From CAYSFW01 sp964620675 (GTDB lineage: Bacteria; Pseudomonadota; Gammaproteobacteria; UWMA-0217), in assembly GCA_964620675.1 (NCBI GenBank), contig CAZUJU010000002.1:65973-129972 (forward strand): a DNA stretch of 64,000 bases, written 5' to 3'. This document shows, piece after piece, positions 8,708 through 17,691 of the stretch (positions are counted from its first letter, which is position 1; every line of letters begins with the position of its first letter). The position numbers and the translations under genes were made by a program. Below the pieces are notes generated by a model. The model was not told the origin of the DNA and did no database searches. It worked only from the letters and a program-made list of their open reading frames with translations.

Positions 8708-9052
8708 CTATCCTGCCATCAACCTCTCGTCCGGCGCAACAATCGGAAAGCCCAGACGCGCCCAGGCAATGATCCCTCCAGCAAGATTATGGGGCTCCGC
8801 AACTCCGTGCTGACTCATATACCTGCATGCCTGAGCCGAACGTGCACCGCTTTGGCAATAGAACACCAACACTTCATCGGAACTCGGGCGCGGCGGAAAA
8901 ATCGGCACCATGTGCAGTGGGATCGCATCCGCGCCCGGAAGAACGCCTCGCGCCACCTCGACCGGAGAGCGAACATCGACCAAACGCACCCGTTTACCCG
9001 CGTCCAACCACTGCGCCAACGTGGCAGCATCAATCGTTTCAAATCCGTACAC
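8708..9052 (-). CDS. Rhodanese-domain sulfurtransferase
   Basis: Single-domain rhodanese of about 114 residues. The active-site loop is CQSGARS with the persulfide-forming cysteine, after the LVDVRSP motif and before LAGGIIAW, all standard for the family. In this context it would feed sulfane sulfur to DsrE2 and DsrEFH. The GTG at 9052 is preferred because AGGTGAGG precedes it by about 9 bases; an in-frame GTG at 9067 is also possible. A palindromic operator-like site is just upstream. Confidence 0.85.
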   Translation of the reverse strand: MYGFETIDAATLAQWLDAGKRVRLVDVRSPVEVARGVLPGADAIPLHMVPIFPPRPSSDEVLVFYCQSGARSAQACRYMSQHGVAEPHNLAGGIIAWARLGFPIVAPDERLMAG

Positions 9053-9071
9053 CGAACTCGCCCTCACCTAA

Positions 9072-9091
9072 ATTAGAAGTACCTAATATAC
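9072..9091 (+). promoter_or_regulatory. Operator-like palindrome, copy 1 (rhd/pcm divergent region)
   Basis: ATTAGAAGTACCTAAT (9072-9087, ATTAG-N6-CTAAT) runs into TATACT (9086-9091), a -10-like hexamer for the plus strand. Nearly the same block recurs upstream of the tolC-like gene (10233-10253), including the following CGCnACA. The pair suggests one repressor acting on both promoters. The site also lies directly upstream of the leftward rhodanese gene. Confidence 0.55.
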
Positions 9092-9333
9092 TCGCGACAC
9101 GAATGGTACGCACAGATTCGAAAAATTCAATCTCCCGAAACGAAAAAAAGGAACTCTCATGCGATGGTCTCTGCACGGGGCCTGCCGCACCTACCGTTGG
9201 CGCACTCGGGTATGTGGCAGCAACGCTCGCCGATACGGCAGGCGCAATGATGAATGGCTCCAGAGCTTGCCCGCCCCCCCTGTGGCCCCTTACCCTACTC
9301 ATCCCCGACCGACTTGAGTTACGGACCCTGCCC

Positions 9334-9993
9334 ATGCCCAGCTTCAATCTTGAACTCGCCCGTAAAAATATGATCCTGCAGCAGATCCGGCCGTGGGACG
9401 TCCTCAATCAAAGGGTATTGGACGTGATGTCCGAGGTCCCGCGGGAACGCTTCGTTCCTGCGGGTATGGAGCAGCTCGCGTTTTCGGACGTCGAACTGCC
9501 GCTTGGGGTTGACGAATACATGATGGCGCCGAAGATCGAAGCCCGTCTGCTCCAGGCACTTAATTTAGTCGGTCAGGAACAGGTACTGGAGATCGGTACC
9601 GGTAGCGCCTTTCTCACCGCCTGCCTTGCACGCCTTGCCGCCCAAGTGGACAGCGTGGAGATTCACGAAAGCCTCAAACTCGCGGCTGAACAACGACTCG
9701 ATGCTGTCGGCGTCGCCAATGTCAGGATTCACCTGGGGGATGGCGCGCACGGTTGGGGCAGCGACGAGTACGATGCAATTGCGGTAACCGGCTCGCTGCC
9801 GGAATATGACCCATGCTTCGAGCGCGCACTGAAACCGGGTGGGCGACTTTTTGTTGTGGTTGGCCGAGCACCGGCCATGGAGGCGTGGCTCGTGACGCGG
9901 ATCGCCGAGCGTCGGTATGATCGTACGTCCCTGTTCGAAACCCAGCTTAAAGCCCTGATCGGTCGGGAGCCGAAACCTACGTTCGTATTCTGA
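9334..9993 (+). CDS. pcm: Protein-L-isoaspartate O-methyltransferase family protein
   Basis: SAM-dependent methyltransferase of the PCMT family, which repairs isoaspartyl residues in damaged proteins. From ATG 9334 the 219-residue protein begins MPSFNLELARKNMILQQIRPWDV and has the SAM site LEIGTGSAFLTACLARL near residue 87 plus VPRERFVP and MMAPKIEARLLQAL, matching the family. It is somewhat divergent (ASP repair activity not proven). Codons upstream of 9334 stay open but are not conserved-looking. It is followed, after 288 bases, by the tolC-like gene, a frequent neighbour in gammaproteobacteria. Confidence 0.8.
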   Translation: MPSFNLELARKNMILQQIRPWDVLNQRVLDVMSEVPRERFVPAGMEQLAFSDVELPLGVDEYMMAPKIEARLLQALNLVGQEQVLEIGTGSAFLTACLARLAAQVDSVEIHESLKLAAEQRLDAVGVANVRIHLGDGAHGWGSDEYDAIAVTGSLPEYDPCFERALKPGGRLFVVVGRAPAMEAWLVTRIAERRYDRTSLFETQLKALIGREPKPTFVF

Positions 9994-10232
9994 TTCGGGC
10001 GAACGCCCCATGCCGCGCTTTTTCGGCGTCGCCGCGCGCGTGTCGCGTTTGACAACCGCATGGCTATTTGTTTGTGTATAACGATGGTCCGCGCCATACG
10101 GGACCGCGACTGGCAAGCGCAAATCGGGCTCGCGTATGGCCCTCAAACCCAATAGACTGCATTCTAGGGCGGAGCTGAATAAATGCCGGACCGCAAGAGC
10201 GTCCAGCATGGAAACTATGGCAACTGGGATTT

Positions 10233-10253
10233 ATTAGAATACTCTAATATACT
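10233..10253 (+). promoter_or_regulatory. Operator-like palindrome, copy 2 (tolC promoter)
   Basis: ATTAGAATACTCTAAT (10233-10248) is a near-perfect palindrome overlapping TATACT (10248-10253), 29 bases before the tolC-like ATG. It matches the site at 9072-9091 in half-sites, spacing and the downstream TATACTCGC. The -35 region is poor. See the finding on the twin sites. Confidence 0.6.
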
Positions 10254-10281
10254 CGCCACATCTAACTCCCTGGACTCCGGC

Positions 10282-11601
10282 ATGAGCAAACGCAAAAAAC
10301 ATACATTGTGCGCCGCGACATGGCTGCTACTCACCGTCAGCCCGTCGATATACGCGGAAAACCTCGAAGACATCTATCGCCTGGCACGCGAGTCCGATGC
10401 GCGCTTGGGTGCGGCGGAATTTCAGTATCAAGCCGCTTTACAGGCCAAGCCGCAAGCGCGCGCGGCAATTTTACCGCAGGTCAGTCTTAAGGGTGGATTC
10501 GAGCGCAAGGATTTGGACTACTCAAGCGCAAACGCGATGTTTCGCGACGGCTCCTTCAACCGTCTGAGCTACGGCTTACGACTCGAACAATCCTTGTATA
10601 ACCGCGAGAGTTCGGTGCGCATCGACCAAGCCGACATTCAACTCGCCCGGGCCGAAGCCAATATCCACGCTGCACGCCAGGAACTCCTCGTGCGCGTTGC
10701 CGAAGCGTACTTCAACGTGCTGAGCGCCAACGATTCGCTCGAGTTCGCCCGCGCCGAAAAGGAAGCGGTCACGCGCCAACTCGAGCAAACGCGACAGCGA
10801 TTTGAAGTTGGCATGATCGCGATTACCGACGTACGCGAATCCGAGGCCGCCTATGACCTCGCGCTGGCGCAGGAAATCGATGCGGTAAACCAGATCGACA
10901 TTGCGCGGGAAAATCTGCGCCAGATCATCGGTCAAAACCCGCCCGCGCTAAACGCGCTGAAAGCCGAATTCGAACTCCCCCAACCGGAACCGGCCGATAT
11001 CGATAAATGGGTCGAAACCGCGATGCAAAACAGCTTGGCACTGCGCGCAGCCGAACAAGATGCTGCCTTGGCACAACAAGAAGTTGAACGACGCAGATCG
11101 ACCAAGTACCCGACGCTGGGGCTGACCGCGTCACATGGTATGCAGGACGATGACGGCGGCGTTGCCGAAGGCCGAGCGACTGACACAACTCTCGGCGTGG
11201 GCGTCACCTTGCCACTCTATACCGGCGGCCTTACGAGCGCCCAGATTGCTGAAGCGCAGTCACTACATGGCGCGGCGCAAAAAAACCTCGAACTGCAAAA
11301 GCGCGACTCGACGCAACAGGCCCGCGCCTCCTACCTCAACGTCCAGGCAAGCATCAGTCGCGCCAAAGCCCTCAAGCAGGCGCTGGAATCCACCCGTACC
11401 GCCGCGGAAGCCACCCGTGCCGGATTCGAGGTCGGCACGCGAACTTCGGTCGAGGTGTTGGGCGCCGAACGCGATCAGTATCGCGCGCAAAGCAACTACG
11501 CGCGCGCACGCTACGACGCGATCATCAATTCGTTCAGACTCAAGCAAGCAGCCGGCACGCTCTCCGAAGCCGATTTGCTGCTCCTCAACAAATGGCTTTG
11601 A
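10282..11601 (+). CDS. tolC: TolC-family outer-membrane efflux channel
   Basis: Trimeric outer-membrane/periplasmic tunnel used by efflux pumps and type I secretion. The 439-residue preprotein starts MSKRKKH with a Sec signal peptide ending near IYA|ENL. It has the two-fold repeat of the family: N-half LARESDARLGAAEFQYQAAL, then ETARQRFEVGM-type helices, and C-half GLTSAQIAEAQSLHGAAQKNLE and TRAGFEVGTRTSVEVLGAERDQYRA. No pump genes are adjacent, so the partner is unknown. The next gene starts 1 base after its stop. Confidence 0.92.
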   Translation: MSKRKKHTLCAATWLLLTVSPSIYAENLEDIYRLARESDARLGAAEFQYQAALQAKPQARAAILPQVSLKGGFERKDLDYSSANAMFRDGSFNRLSYGLRLEQSLYNRESSVRIDQADIQLARAEANIHAARQELLVRVAEAYFNVLSANDSLEFARAEKEAVTRQLEQTRQRFEVGMIAITDVRESEAAYDLALAQEIDAVNQIDIARENLRQIIGQNPPALNALKAEFELPQPEPADIDKWVETAMQNSLALRAAEQDAALAQQEVERRRSTKYPTLGLTASHGMQDDDGGVAEGRATDTTLGVGVTLPLYTGGLTSAQIAEAQSLHGAAQKNLELQKRDSTQQARASYLNVQASISRAKALKQALESTRTAAEATRAGFEVGTRTSVEVLGAERDQYRAQSNYARARYDAIINSFRLKQAAGTLSEADLLLLNKWL

Positions 11602-11602
11602 C

Positions 11603-12160
11603 ATGACGCCCCTTTGCCGCGCCGACGACTGCCTGGTGATTTGTATTGATGTGCAGGAGCGATTGGCCGACTCGATGCCGGAGCCTTCGACCACGCGCAC
11701 GCTGGAGAATCTGGTTCGCATCCTGCAGTCGGCTAACCTACTGGAGATTCCGGTCCTCTATACCGAGCAATTACCCGGCGCGCTCGGCGGTACGGTCGAG
11801 ATTGTGCGCGCCGCCATGCCGGACACCGCCCAACGTTTCGAAAAGACCGCGTTCTCCTGTTGTGGCAACGCATCCATCCTCGAGTCAGTGCGCAAAAGCC
11901 ACAAGCGCCAAGTCATTCTGGTCGGCATGGAGGCCCACGTGGCGGTGATGCAATCCGCGCTCGAATTGCTCGAACACGGGGTTGAGGTATACGTCATCGA
12001 CGACGCCGTGTGTTCGCGGCGCCTCGCGCACTGGAAAAGCGCCCTGATGCGCTTACGTCAAGCCGGCGCGGTAGTCAGCATTACTGAATCGCTGCTGTTC
12101 GAGTGGCTACGGTCGTCTTCACACGAGCACTTCAACAAGGTCTCCTGGTTTCTGCGTTGA
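11603..12160 (+). CDS. Isochorismatase-like hydrolase family protein with catalytic Cys replaced
   Basis: The 185-residue alpha/beta protein has the family aspartate (CLVICIDVQERL near residue 16) and lysine (RFEKTAFSC), but the nucleophile position, normally Cys in GxExHVCV, reads GMEAHVAVMQSALEL, so the cysteine is alanine. It therefore probably lacks the usual amidohydrolase activity, or uses another residue. It starts one base after the tolC stop and its own stop overlaps the likely lpxL start, so the three genes look like one transcript. Confidence 0.8.
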   Translation: MTPLCRADDCLVICIDVQERLADSMPEPSTTRTLENLVRILQSANLLEIPVLYTEQLPGALGGTVEIVRAAMPDTAQRFEKTAFSCCGNASILESVRKSHKRQVILVGMEAHVAVMQSALELLEHGVEVYVIDDAVCSRRLAHWKSALMRLRQAGAVVSITESLLFEWLRSSSHEHFNKVSWFLR

Positions 12161-13116
12161 GCGACGCCCGCTCATCCGCGACCCGCGCCCGCACCACGCT
12201 CGAATTCCGCCTCTTTCTCGCGCCGCGCAACTGGCCCGTCGCCCTGTCACTCGGCGTGCTCTGGCTCGCCGGCCGCTTACCGTATACCGCGCAAGTTAAG
12301 GTCGGCCGAACTCTGGGGCGAGTGATGCTGGCAACGATGGCGCGGCGACGCCGGATTGCCCGCACCAACCTCGCATTATGCTTTCCCGAGGTCAGCTCGA
12401 GCGAACAGGCGACACTATTGCGTCGCCATTTCGAGGAACTCGGTCAAGCGCTGCTCAATACGGGAATCGCTTGGTGGGGTAGCGAACACGAGATAGCCGC
12501 GCTAGGCCATATTGAAGGCCTGCATCATCTCGAAACCGCGTTACAGCGCGGCAAAGGCGCCATTTTGCTCACCGGACACATGACCAGCATGGATCTCGGC
12601 GGACAAATTCTGGCCCTCGCGCTCACCGCTACCGCGCGCCCCCTGCAGGTCATGTACAAGCGCTCGCGCAATCCCCTGTTTGAAATGCAGATTCGACGTG
12701 GACGCGAGCGCTTTACCCGCCGAATTTTTCTCCGCGACGATTTCCGCGCATTTATGCGCGGGCTCAAGGAGGGCCTACCGACCTGGTACGCGCCGGATCA
12801 AGATTTTGGGCTTAAGCACGGCGTTTTCGCCGACTTTTTTGGCGTTCCGACCGCCTCACTCACGACGACGGCGCGGCTCGCGGCCAGCAGCGGCGCGCCG
12901 GTCGTTCCGTATTTTCCGATCCGACTGCCAAATGGACGCGGCATCGCGATCAAGATTGGACCCGCTTTGGCCGACTTTCCTAGCGGCGACGACCGCACCG
13001 ACGCCCGCCGCATCAATGAACTTATCGAACACGCGGTTCGCGAGCACCCAGAGCAGTACTGGTGGGTTCATCGACGTTTCAAGACCCGCCCGGAAGGCTT
13101 GGCGAAGGTCTATTGA
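12157..13116 (+). CDS. lpxL: LpxL/HtrB-type lipid A late acyltransferase
   Basis: Inner-membrane enzyme that adds a secondary acyl chain to Kdo2-lipid A. The sequence has a membrane anchor (PVALSLGVLWLAGRLPY), the H-x4-D catalytic motif (GHMTSMDLGG), and family blocks TWYAPDQDFG and QYWWVHRRFKTRPEG at the C-terminus. Length is about 319 residues from a TTG at 12157 that overlaps the upstream stop; an in-frame GTG at 12103 would add 18 residues. The TTG is preferred because the homologous N-terminus begins only a short way before the APRNW block. Confidence 0.93.
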   Translation: MSDARSSATRARTTLEFRLFLAPRNWPVALSLGVLWLAGRLPYTAQVKVGRTLGRVMLATMARRRRIARTNLALCFPEVSSSEQATLLRRHFEELGQALLNTGIAWWGSEHEIAALGHIEGLHHLETALQRGKGAILLTGHMTSMDLGGQILALALTATARPLQVMYKRSRNPLFEMQIRRGRERFTRRIFLRDDFRAFMRGLKEGLPTWYAPDQDFGLKHGVFADFFGVPTASLTTTARLAASSGAPVVPYFPIRLPNGRGIAIKIGPALADFPSGDDRTDARRINELIEHAVREHPEQYWWVHRRFKTRPEGLAKVY

Positions 13117-13410
13117 TTCCGGCTTCCAGAACGGATACCCATCGAACCGATGCGGCGAGGATCTAAGAATCCTGGATTGGACGCGTCCGAGTGTGCGGTT
13201 TTCGGGGTGCGAGGTACAAATTCGGCCGGAGCGGATTTTGACAGCCGACGGCTGGTCCGAAGCGCCTAGGGCCGGATGCCCGGAGTCACCGGGCACGCAA
13301 CTATCACGCCCGGAAGGAGGCGGTGGCGCCACCTCAATCGAAACAAACCGCGGGGAAAGCGTGTTACGTTCTAGAACAGGCGCTAAGCCGAGGCGCCCAG
13401 GCGCAACGAA
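13117..13410 (+). other. Intergenic stretch without recognisable genes
   Basis: About 294 bases between two converging genes (lpxL rightward, zinc-finger gene leftward). I see no convincing ORF, tRNA or canonical terminator; a short TTCTAGAA palindrome is at about 13369-13376. Confidence 0.4.
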
Positions 13411-13632
13411 TCAGGCCCGTTCGAGCAGGTAGCGTGTACCACAGTAAGGACACAGCACCACGCCGTCGAGCGCATCCTCGATCGGCAAAAAGACCCGCGG
13501 ATGGGAAGCCCACAGCGCCGCTTTAGGCCCGGGGCAGAACAACGGCAAATCGGCGCGGGTGACGATCACGCGCTGCTCCGCATTCGCCGTTTCATATTGA
13601 TCCTGATGCTTGGCAGTTCCGGGATTGGGCAT
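13411..13632 (-). CDS. CHCC-type zinc-finger domain protein
   Basis: A 73-residue protein with one Cys (LFCPGP near 33), a His (ASHPRVFLPI near 44) and C-terminal CPYCGTRY, the Cys-His-Cys-Cys pattern of the zf-CHCC family that includes the mitochondrial NDUFS6 subunit. Such small proteins are commonly encoded beside ilvE in gammaproteobacteria, as here (19 bases downstream). The molecular role is unknown; the fold binds zinc. Confidence 0.85.
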   Translation of the reverse strand: MPNPGTAKHQDQYETANAEQRVIVTRADLPLFCPGPKAALWASHPRVFLPIEDALDGVVLCPYCGTRYLLERA

Positions 13633-13650
13633 GGGAATACCTTTTAGGGG

Positions 13651-14574
13651 TTAAGCCACGGGCGTGAGCCAGTTCAGATGCGTCTCCGAGCGACCATGTA
13701 CGACATCGAAGTACGCCGCCTGTAAACGCGCGGTGATCGGGCCGCGTGAGCCCGCTCCGATCGCACGATTGTCAACCTCGCGAATTGGCGTCACTTCAGC
13801 CGCGGTGCCGGTGAAAAATGCCTCGTCGGCGATATAGACCTCATCTCGCGTGATACGCTTTTCACGCACTTCAAATCCGGCCTCGGCTGCCAGCGTGAAG
13901 ATCGTGCGCCGGGTAATGCCGTCGAGCGCCGAGGTCAGGTCCGGGGTATACAGCACGCCGTCGCGGATAATGAAGATATTTTCCCCGCTACCTTCTGCGA
14001 CATACCCTTCGCGATCAAGCAACAAGGCTTCATCGTAACCGTCGGTCATGGCCTCGCGCAGCGCCAGCATCGAGTTCATGTAGTTGCCATTGGCCTTGGC
14101 CTTGCACATGGTGATGTTGACGTGATGCCGGGTATAGGACGAAGTCCGGATGCGGATGCCACGCTCCATGTTCTCGGCCCCGAGATAGGCCCCCCAAGTC
14201 CAGGCCGCCACCATGACATGGACCTTCAGATTATCCGCGCGCAGCCCCATACCTTCGGAGCCGTAAAAGCACATCGGGCGCAAATAGGCCGTTTCAAGGT
14301 GATTTTCGTGGACCACCGCGCACTGCGCCGCATTCAAGGTTGCGCGGTCGAACGGCATTGCCATTTGCAGAATCTTGGCCGAATTGAACAACCGATCGGT
14401 GTGTTCCTTGAGACGAAAAATCGCCGCGCCATGCCCAGTCTGGTAGGCCCGCACGCCTTCGAAAACACCCATCCCGTAGTGCAGCGTATGCGTGAGTACA
14501 TGGGTCTTGGCTTCACGCCAGGGGACCATTTCACCATCCAGCCAAATCACGCCATCACGATCGGCCATCGACAT
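13651..14574 (-). CDS. ilvE: Branched-chain amino acid aminotransferase
   Basis: PLP enzyme for the last step of valine, leucine and isoleucine synthesis. The 307-residue class IV transaminase shows HYGMGVFEGVRAY, the PLP-lysine region CKAKANGNYMNSMLA and the phosphate-binding EGSGENIFII and GITRRTI blocks. It is 23 bases downstream of glnE and upstream of the zinc-finger gene. ilvA, the first isoleucine step, is elsewhere at 56424-57941. Confidence 0.95.
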   Translation of the reverse strand: MSMADRDGVIWLDGEMVPWREAKTHVLTHTLHYGMGVFEGVRAYQTGHGAAIFRLKEHTDRLFNSAKILQMAMPFDRATLNAAQCAVVHENHLETAYLRPMCFYGSEGMGLRADNLKVHVMVAAWTWGAYLGAENMERGIRIRTSSYTRHHVNITMCKAKANGNYMNSMLALREAMTDGYDEALLLDREGYVAEGSGENIFIIRDGVLYTPDLTSALDGITRRTIFTLAAEAGFEVREKRITRDEVYIADEAFFTGTAAEVTPIREVDNRAIGAGSRGPITARLQAAYFDVVHGRSETHLNWLTPVA

Positions 14575-14597
14575 AAATCAAGCTCCCGTATTGAAAT

Positions 14598-17501
14598 TTA
14601 ATTAGCACTCGCCGTCAGCCACCGCCGCCACACCTGCTGGATCAACTCGCGCTCGGCCGGAAACTCGTCCGGATCGACCAGCGCGGACTGCTCCTGCAGC
14701 GTCAGGCGATGAATCTCGTCGCGCAAGGTGCGATAGGCATCGGCCAGCGCCCGCGCCGTAGCAACGTCGAGAATACCGGCTGCGGCGAGCGAGTCCAGAA
14801 TCCGGATATTGTCGGTCCAGGTTGTCAACGCCGGGTGCGTATGTGCGTGTGCAAGAACCAAATATTGCACCACAAATTCCAGATCGGTGATACCGCCCGG
14901 CGATTTCTTGAGATCGAATCGCGAGCACTGCGCTGGATCGAGCTGTGACCACATCTTTTCGCGCATCGACCGCACCTCGGTTTGCGCCGTCAGCCGATCA
15001 CGCGATTGCGTCAGGATCCGCGAACGAACGGCCTCGAACGCCGGCGCCAACGCCATATCGCCGGCAACCGGTCGTGCCCGCACCAAGGCTTGATGTTCCC
15101 AAATCCAGGCGCTTTCCAGCTGATAGCGCTCAAACGCCTCAATGCTCGACACTAACAGTCCGGAGTTACCCGAGGGGCGCAGCCGCATATCGACTTCGTA
15201 GAGCTTGCCAGCGACGGTGAACAAGGTCAGCAACTGCACCATCCGCTGCGCGAGGCGGGCAAAAAATACCGCGTTATCGAGCGGGCGTTCGCCGTCGGTC
15301 TGCTGCATATCACCGCGCGAATCATGGAGAAACACGATATCGAGATCCGAGCCATAGCCCATCTCAAGGCCGCCGAGCTTGCCGTAACCAATGACGACGA
15401 AACGCACCCGATAGGGCTGCCCATCCAGCCGGTAGCCCGGATGACCGTGCTTGAGCGCGAGGGCCTGCCAGGCAGAACGTACCACCTGCTCCAGCAGCAC
15501 CTCCGCAATCCAGGTCAGATGATCGCTAACCTTCATCAACGGCAGCGCGCCGACGATGTCTGCCGCCGCCACTCGAAAGGTCTGAACTTGCTTGAAGTGA
15601 CGCAAGCGATCGAGCACCTGCTCCTGTTCGAGCGGGTCGATCCGGGTAAATTCCTGAGCGAGTTCGTTTGTCAACGCGCCCTTCGCCGGCGGCGCGTAGA
15701 GCTGCCTGGGATCGATCAGCTCATCCAACAAAATCGGAAACCGGGCGAGGTTGGCGCCAACCCACGGACTCGCCGCACACAGGCGTATGAGCTGGGTCAG
15801 CACCTGCGAACGCTCGCTCAACAGCGCCAGATAGACGGTTCGACGCACAATCGCGAGCAGTAACACGAGCACCCGCTCCAGGGTGCGCGCCGGGTTGGGC
15901 CAATCGGGCAACTCCGCAAGCAGTAACGGCATCAAACGATCGAGGCGCTGGCGCCCCTGCGTACTCAGCGCGGTCACGCGGCGTTCCGCCGCGAAGGCAC
16001 GCAAAGGGGCCGCGACCACCGTCGGATCGGGATAGCCGGCGCGCGCGAGCACCTCGTCCTGCGTCGGATTCTGCTGCATCAGCGCATTCCAGAACGCGCT
16101 CAACTCGCTCGCCAGATCCGAGGTCGTTTCGGTGCCAGGCTCCGCCCCGAACACCTTTTGAAAGTGCGCGTTGATGCGTGTGCGATGCGATTCGAGATCG
16201 GCGTAGAATGTCACCCAGTCCGGGTAGCCCAGACTCGAAGCCAAACGCCAGCGAGCAACGGCGTCATCCGGTAAAGCGTGAACCTGCTGGTCATTCAGCA
16301 TCTGCAACCGATTCTCGACGCGGCGCAAGAACCGGTATCCCGCCGCAAGTTCGGCGACATCCTCGGCCGGCATCAGACCGCGTTCACCCAGATAAGCCAG
16401 TCGCGGCAACAGCGCCTGACCCTGCAAGTGGTGATCGCGCCCGCCGTAGATCAGCTGAAACACCTGCGCCGTGAATTCAACCTCGCGGATCCCGCCAGGA
16501 CCGAGCTTGAGGTCGTCCGCCTTACCTTTGCGCGCCGCCTGCTGGCTGATCATCTGCTTCATTTCGCGCAAGGCCTCAATCGCACCGAAGTCGAGATAGC
16601 GCCGATAAACAAAGCCATGCAGACGCTTGGTCAGCTCCGCAATCGCTGCCGCGTCGCCTGCCAGCGGGCGCGCCTTGACCAGGGCGTAACGCTCCCACTC
16701 GCGGCCGTGGGTCTCGTAGTAGAGTTCCATCGCGCCAAAATTGAACACCAGCGCACCGGCATCACCGAAGGGGCGCAAGCGCATATCAACCCGGTAGACG
16801 AATCCATCGGCAGTCGCGGCATCGAGCGCCTTGATCAGGCGTTGCCCGAGACGGGTGAAATACACCTCATTGCTGACCGACTTGCGACCATCGGTCTCGC
16901 CGCTGCGGGGATAGGCAAAGATGAGGTCGATATCGGAAGAAAAATTGAGCTCGCGCCCACCGAGCTTGCCCATCCCAAGCACCACCAGCGCCTGGGCCTG
17001 GCCGTCGCGGTCGCGCGGCACACCGAAAGGTCCACCTCGCAGCTCCGCATCAAGCCAGCGCAGGGCGCCGTTGATTAAGGTATCAGCGAGGTCCGACAGT
17101 GCCAGCAAGGTTTCGTCGACCGCCGCCAGATCGAGTGCATCACGCCACGCAATACCCAACATCTCAAGCTGACGAAACTGGCGCAAACTGCGGTTGAGCC
17201 CGGCCTCGTCACCGCAATCTTGCAGCGCCTCGATACAGCGTTGGCACATGGCCTCAGTGTCGTGAACCCGCGCAAACCGGTCCGCGTCGAGCCAGTCCGC
17301 GAGCGTCGCCGCGAATCGAGCACACACCTGGGCCGCAAAGTCGGAAGCCAACCACAGCCGAACAAGTCGCGGCAACGCCGCCTCGAATCGCTCGGAATGC
17401 TCCGGAGCTGCCGCGAGGAGGCGCTCGCGGTAGCCCGCTAACGCGGCGCGCAAGGATGGGGGCGTATCGGGCGGCAGCAGTTGATCAAGCATAATCGTCA
17501 C
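14598..17501 (-). CDS. glnE: Bifunctional glutamine synthetase adenylyltransferase/deadenylylase
   Basis: Controls glutamine synthetase by adding or removing AMP in response to PII proteins and glutamine. The 967-residue protein has the expected two nucleotidyltransferase halves: N-terminal GMGKLGGRELNFSSDIDLIFAY near 175 (deadenylylating) and C-terminal GYGKLGGLEMGYGSDLDIVFLHD near 687 (adenylylating), each followed by the GGIRE/GGITDLEF helical domain. Length matches full-length GlnE. The upstream gap to pilU (190 bases) holds no gene. Confidence 0.97.
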   Translation of the reverse strand: MTIMLDQLLPPDTPPSLRAALAGYRERLLAAAPEHSERFEAALPRLVRLWLASDFAAQVCARFAATLADWLDADRFARVHDTEAMCQRCIEALQDCGDEAGLNRSLRQFRQLEMLGIAWRDALDLAAVDETLLALSDLADTLINGALRWLDAELRGGPFGVPRDRDGQAQALVVLGMGKLGGRELNFSSDIDLIFAYPRSGETDGRKSVSNEVYFTRLGQRLIKALDAATADGFVYRVDMRLRPFGDAGALVFNFGAMELYYETHGREWERYALVKARPLAGDAAAIAELTKRLHGFVYRRYLDFGAIEALREMKQMISQQAARKGKADDLKLGPGGIREVEFTAQVFQLIYGGRDHHLQGQALLPRLAYLGERGLMPAEDVAELAAGYRFLRRVENRLQMLNDQQVHALPDDAVARWRLASSLGYPDWVTFYADLESHRTRINAHFQKVFGAEPGTETTSDLASELSAFWNALMQQNPTQDEVLARAGYPDPTVVAAPLRAFAAERRVTALSTQGRQRLDRLMPLLLAELPDWPNPARTLERVLVLLLAIVRRTVYLALLSERSQVLTQLIRLCAASPWVGANLARFPILLDELIDPRQLYAPPAKGALTNELAQEFTRIDPLEQEQVLDRLRHFKQVQTFRVAAADIVGALPLMKVSDHLTWIAEVLLEQVVRSAWQALALKHGHPGYRLDGQPYRVRFVVIGYGKLGGLEMGYGSDLDIVFLHDSRGDMQQTDGERPLDNAVFFARLAQRMVQLLTLFTVAGKLYEVDMRLRPSGNSGLLVSSIEAFERYQLESAWIWEHQALVRARPVAGDMALAPAFEAVRSRILTQSRDRLTAQTEVRSMREKMWSQLDPAQCSRFDLKKSPGGITDLEFVVQYLVLAHAHTHPALTTWTDNIRILDSLAAAGILDVATARALADAYRTLRDEIHRLTLQEQSALVDPDEFPAERELIQQVWRRWLTASAN

Positions 17502-17691
17502 GACAACTCACGATCGCGCCAGTTTGCCACAGCATCCAGCCCCGCGCGCGGTTAGCCGACGCCTCGATCACCGTGTTTTGGGCGCGCGAAGGGCATGGAA
17601 CAATCGGACTTGAAGCAAGTGCGCCGAACCAGCAGCCGATTACCGGCGCAGTTACGGCTTGAACACCGCCCGAGCACAGCGTGCCGCCCGA

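Noticed and set aside
9159..9317. A 52-codon ORF with a good AAGGAA ribosome site between rhd and pcm
   Set aside because: Arg/Pro/Trp-rich product without any family look; it overlaps nothing but also lacks any sign of conservation. It could be a leader peptide, but this cannot be supported from one sequence.
8827..9333. Long N-terminal extension of the pcm frame
   Set aside because: It overlaps the rhodanese gene on the other strand and is not part of the methyltransferase family; the start at 9334 gives the normal length.
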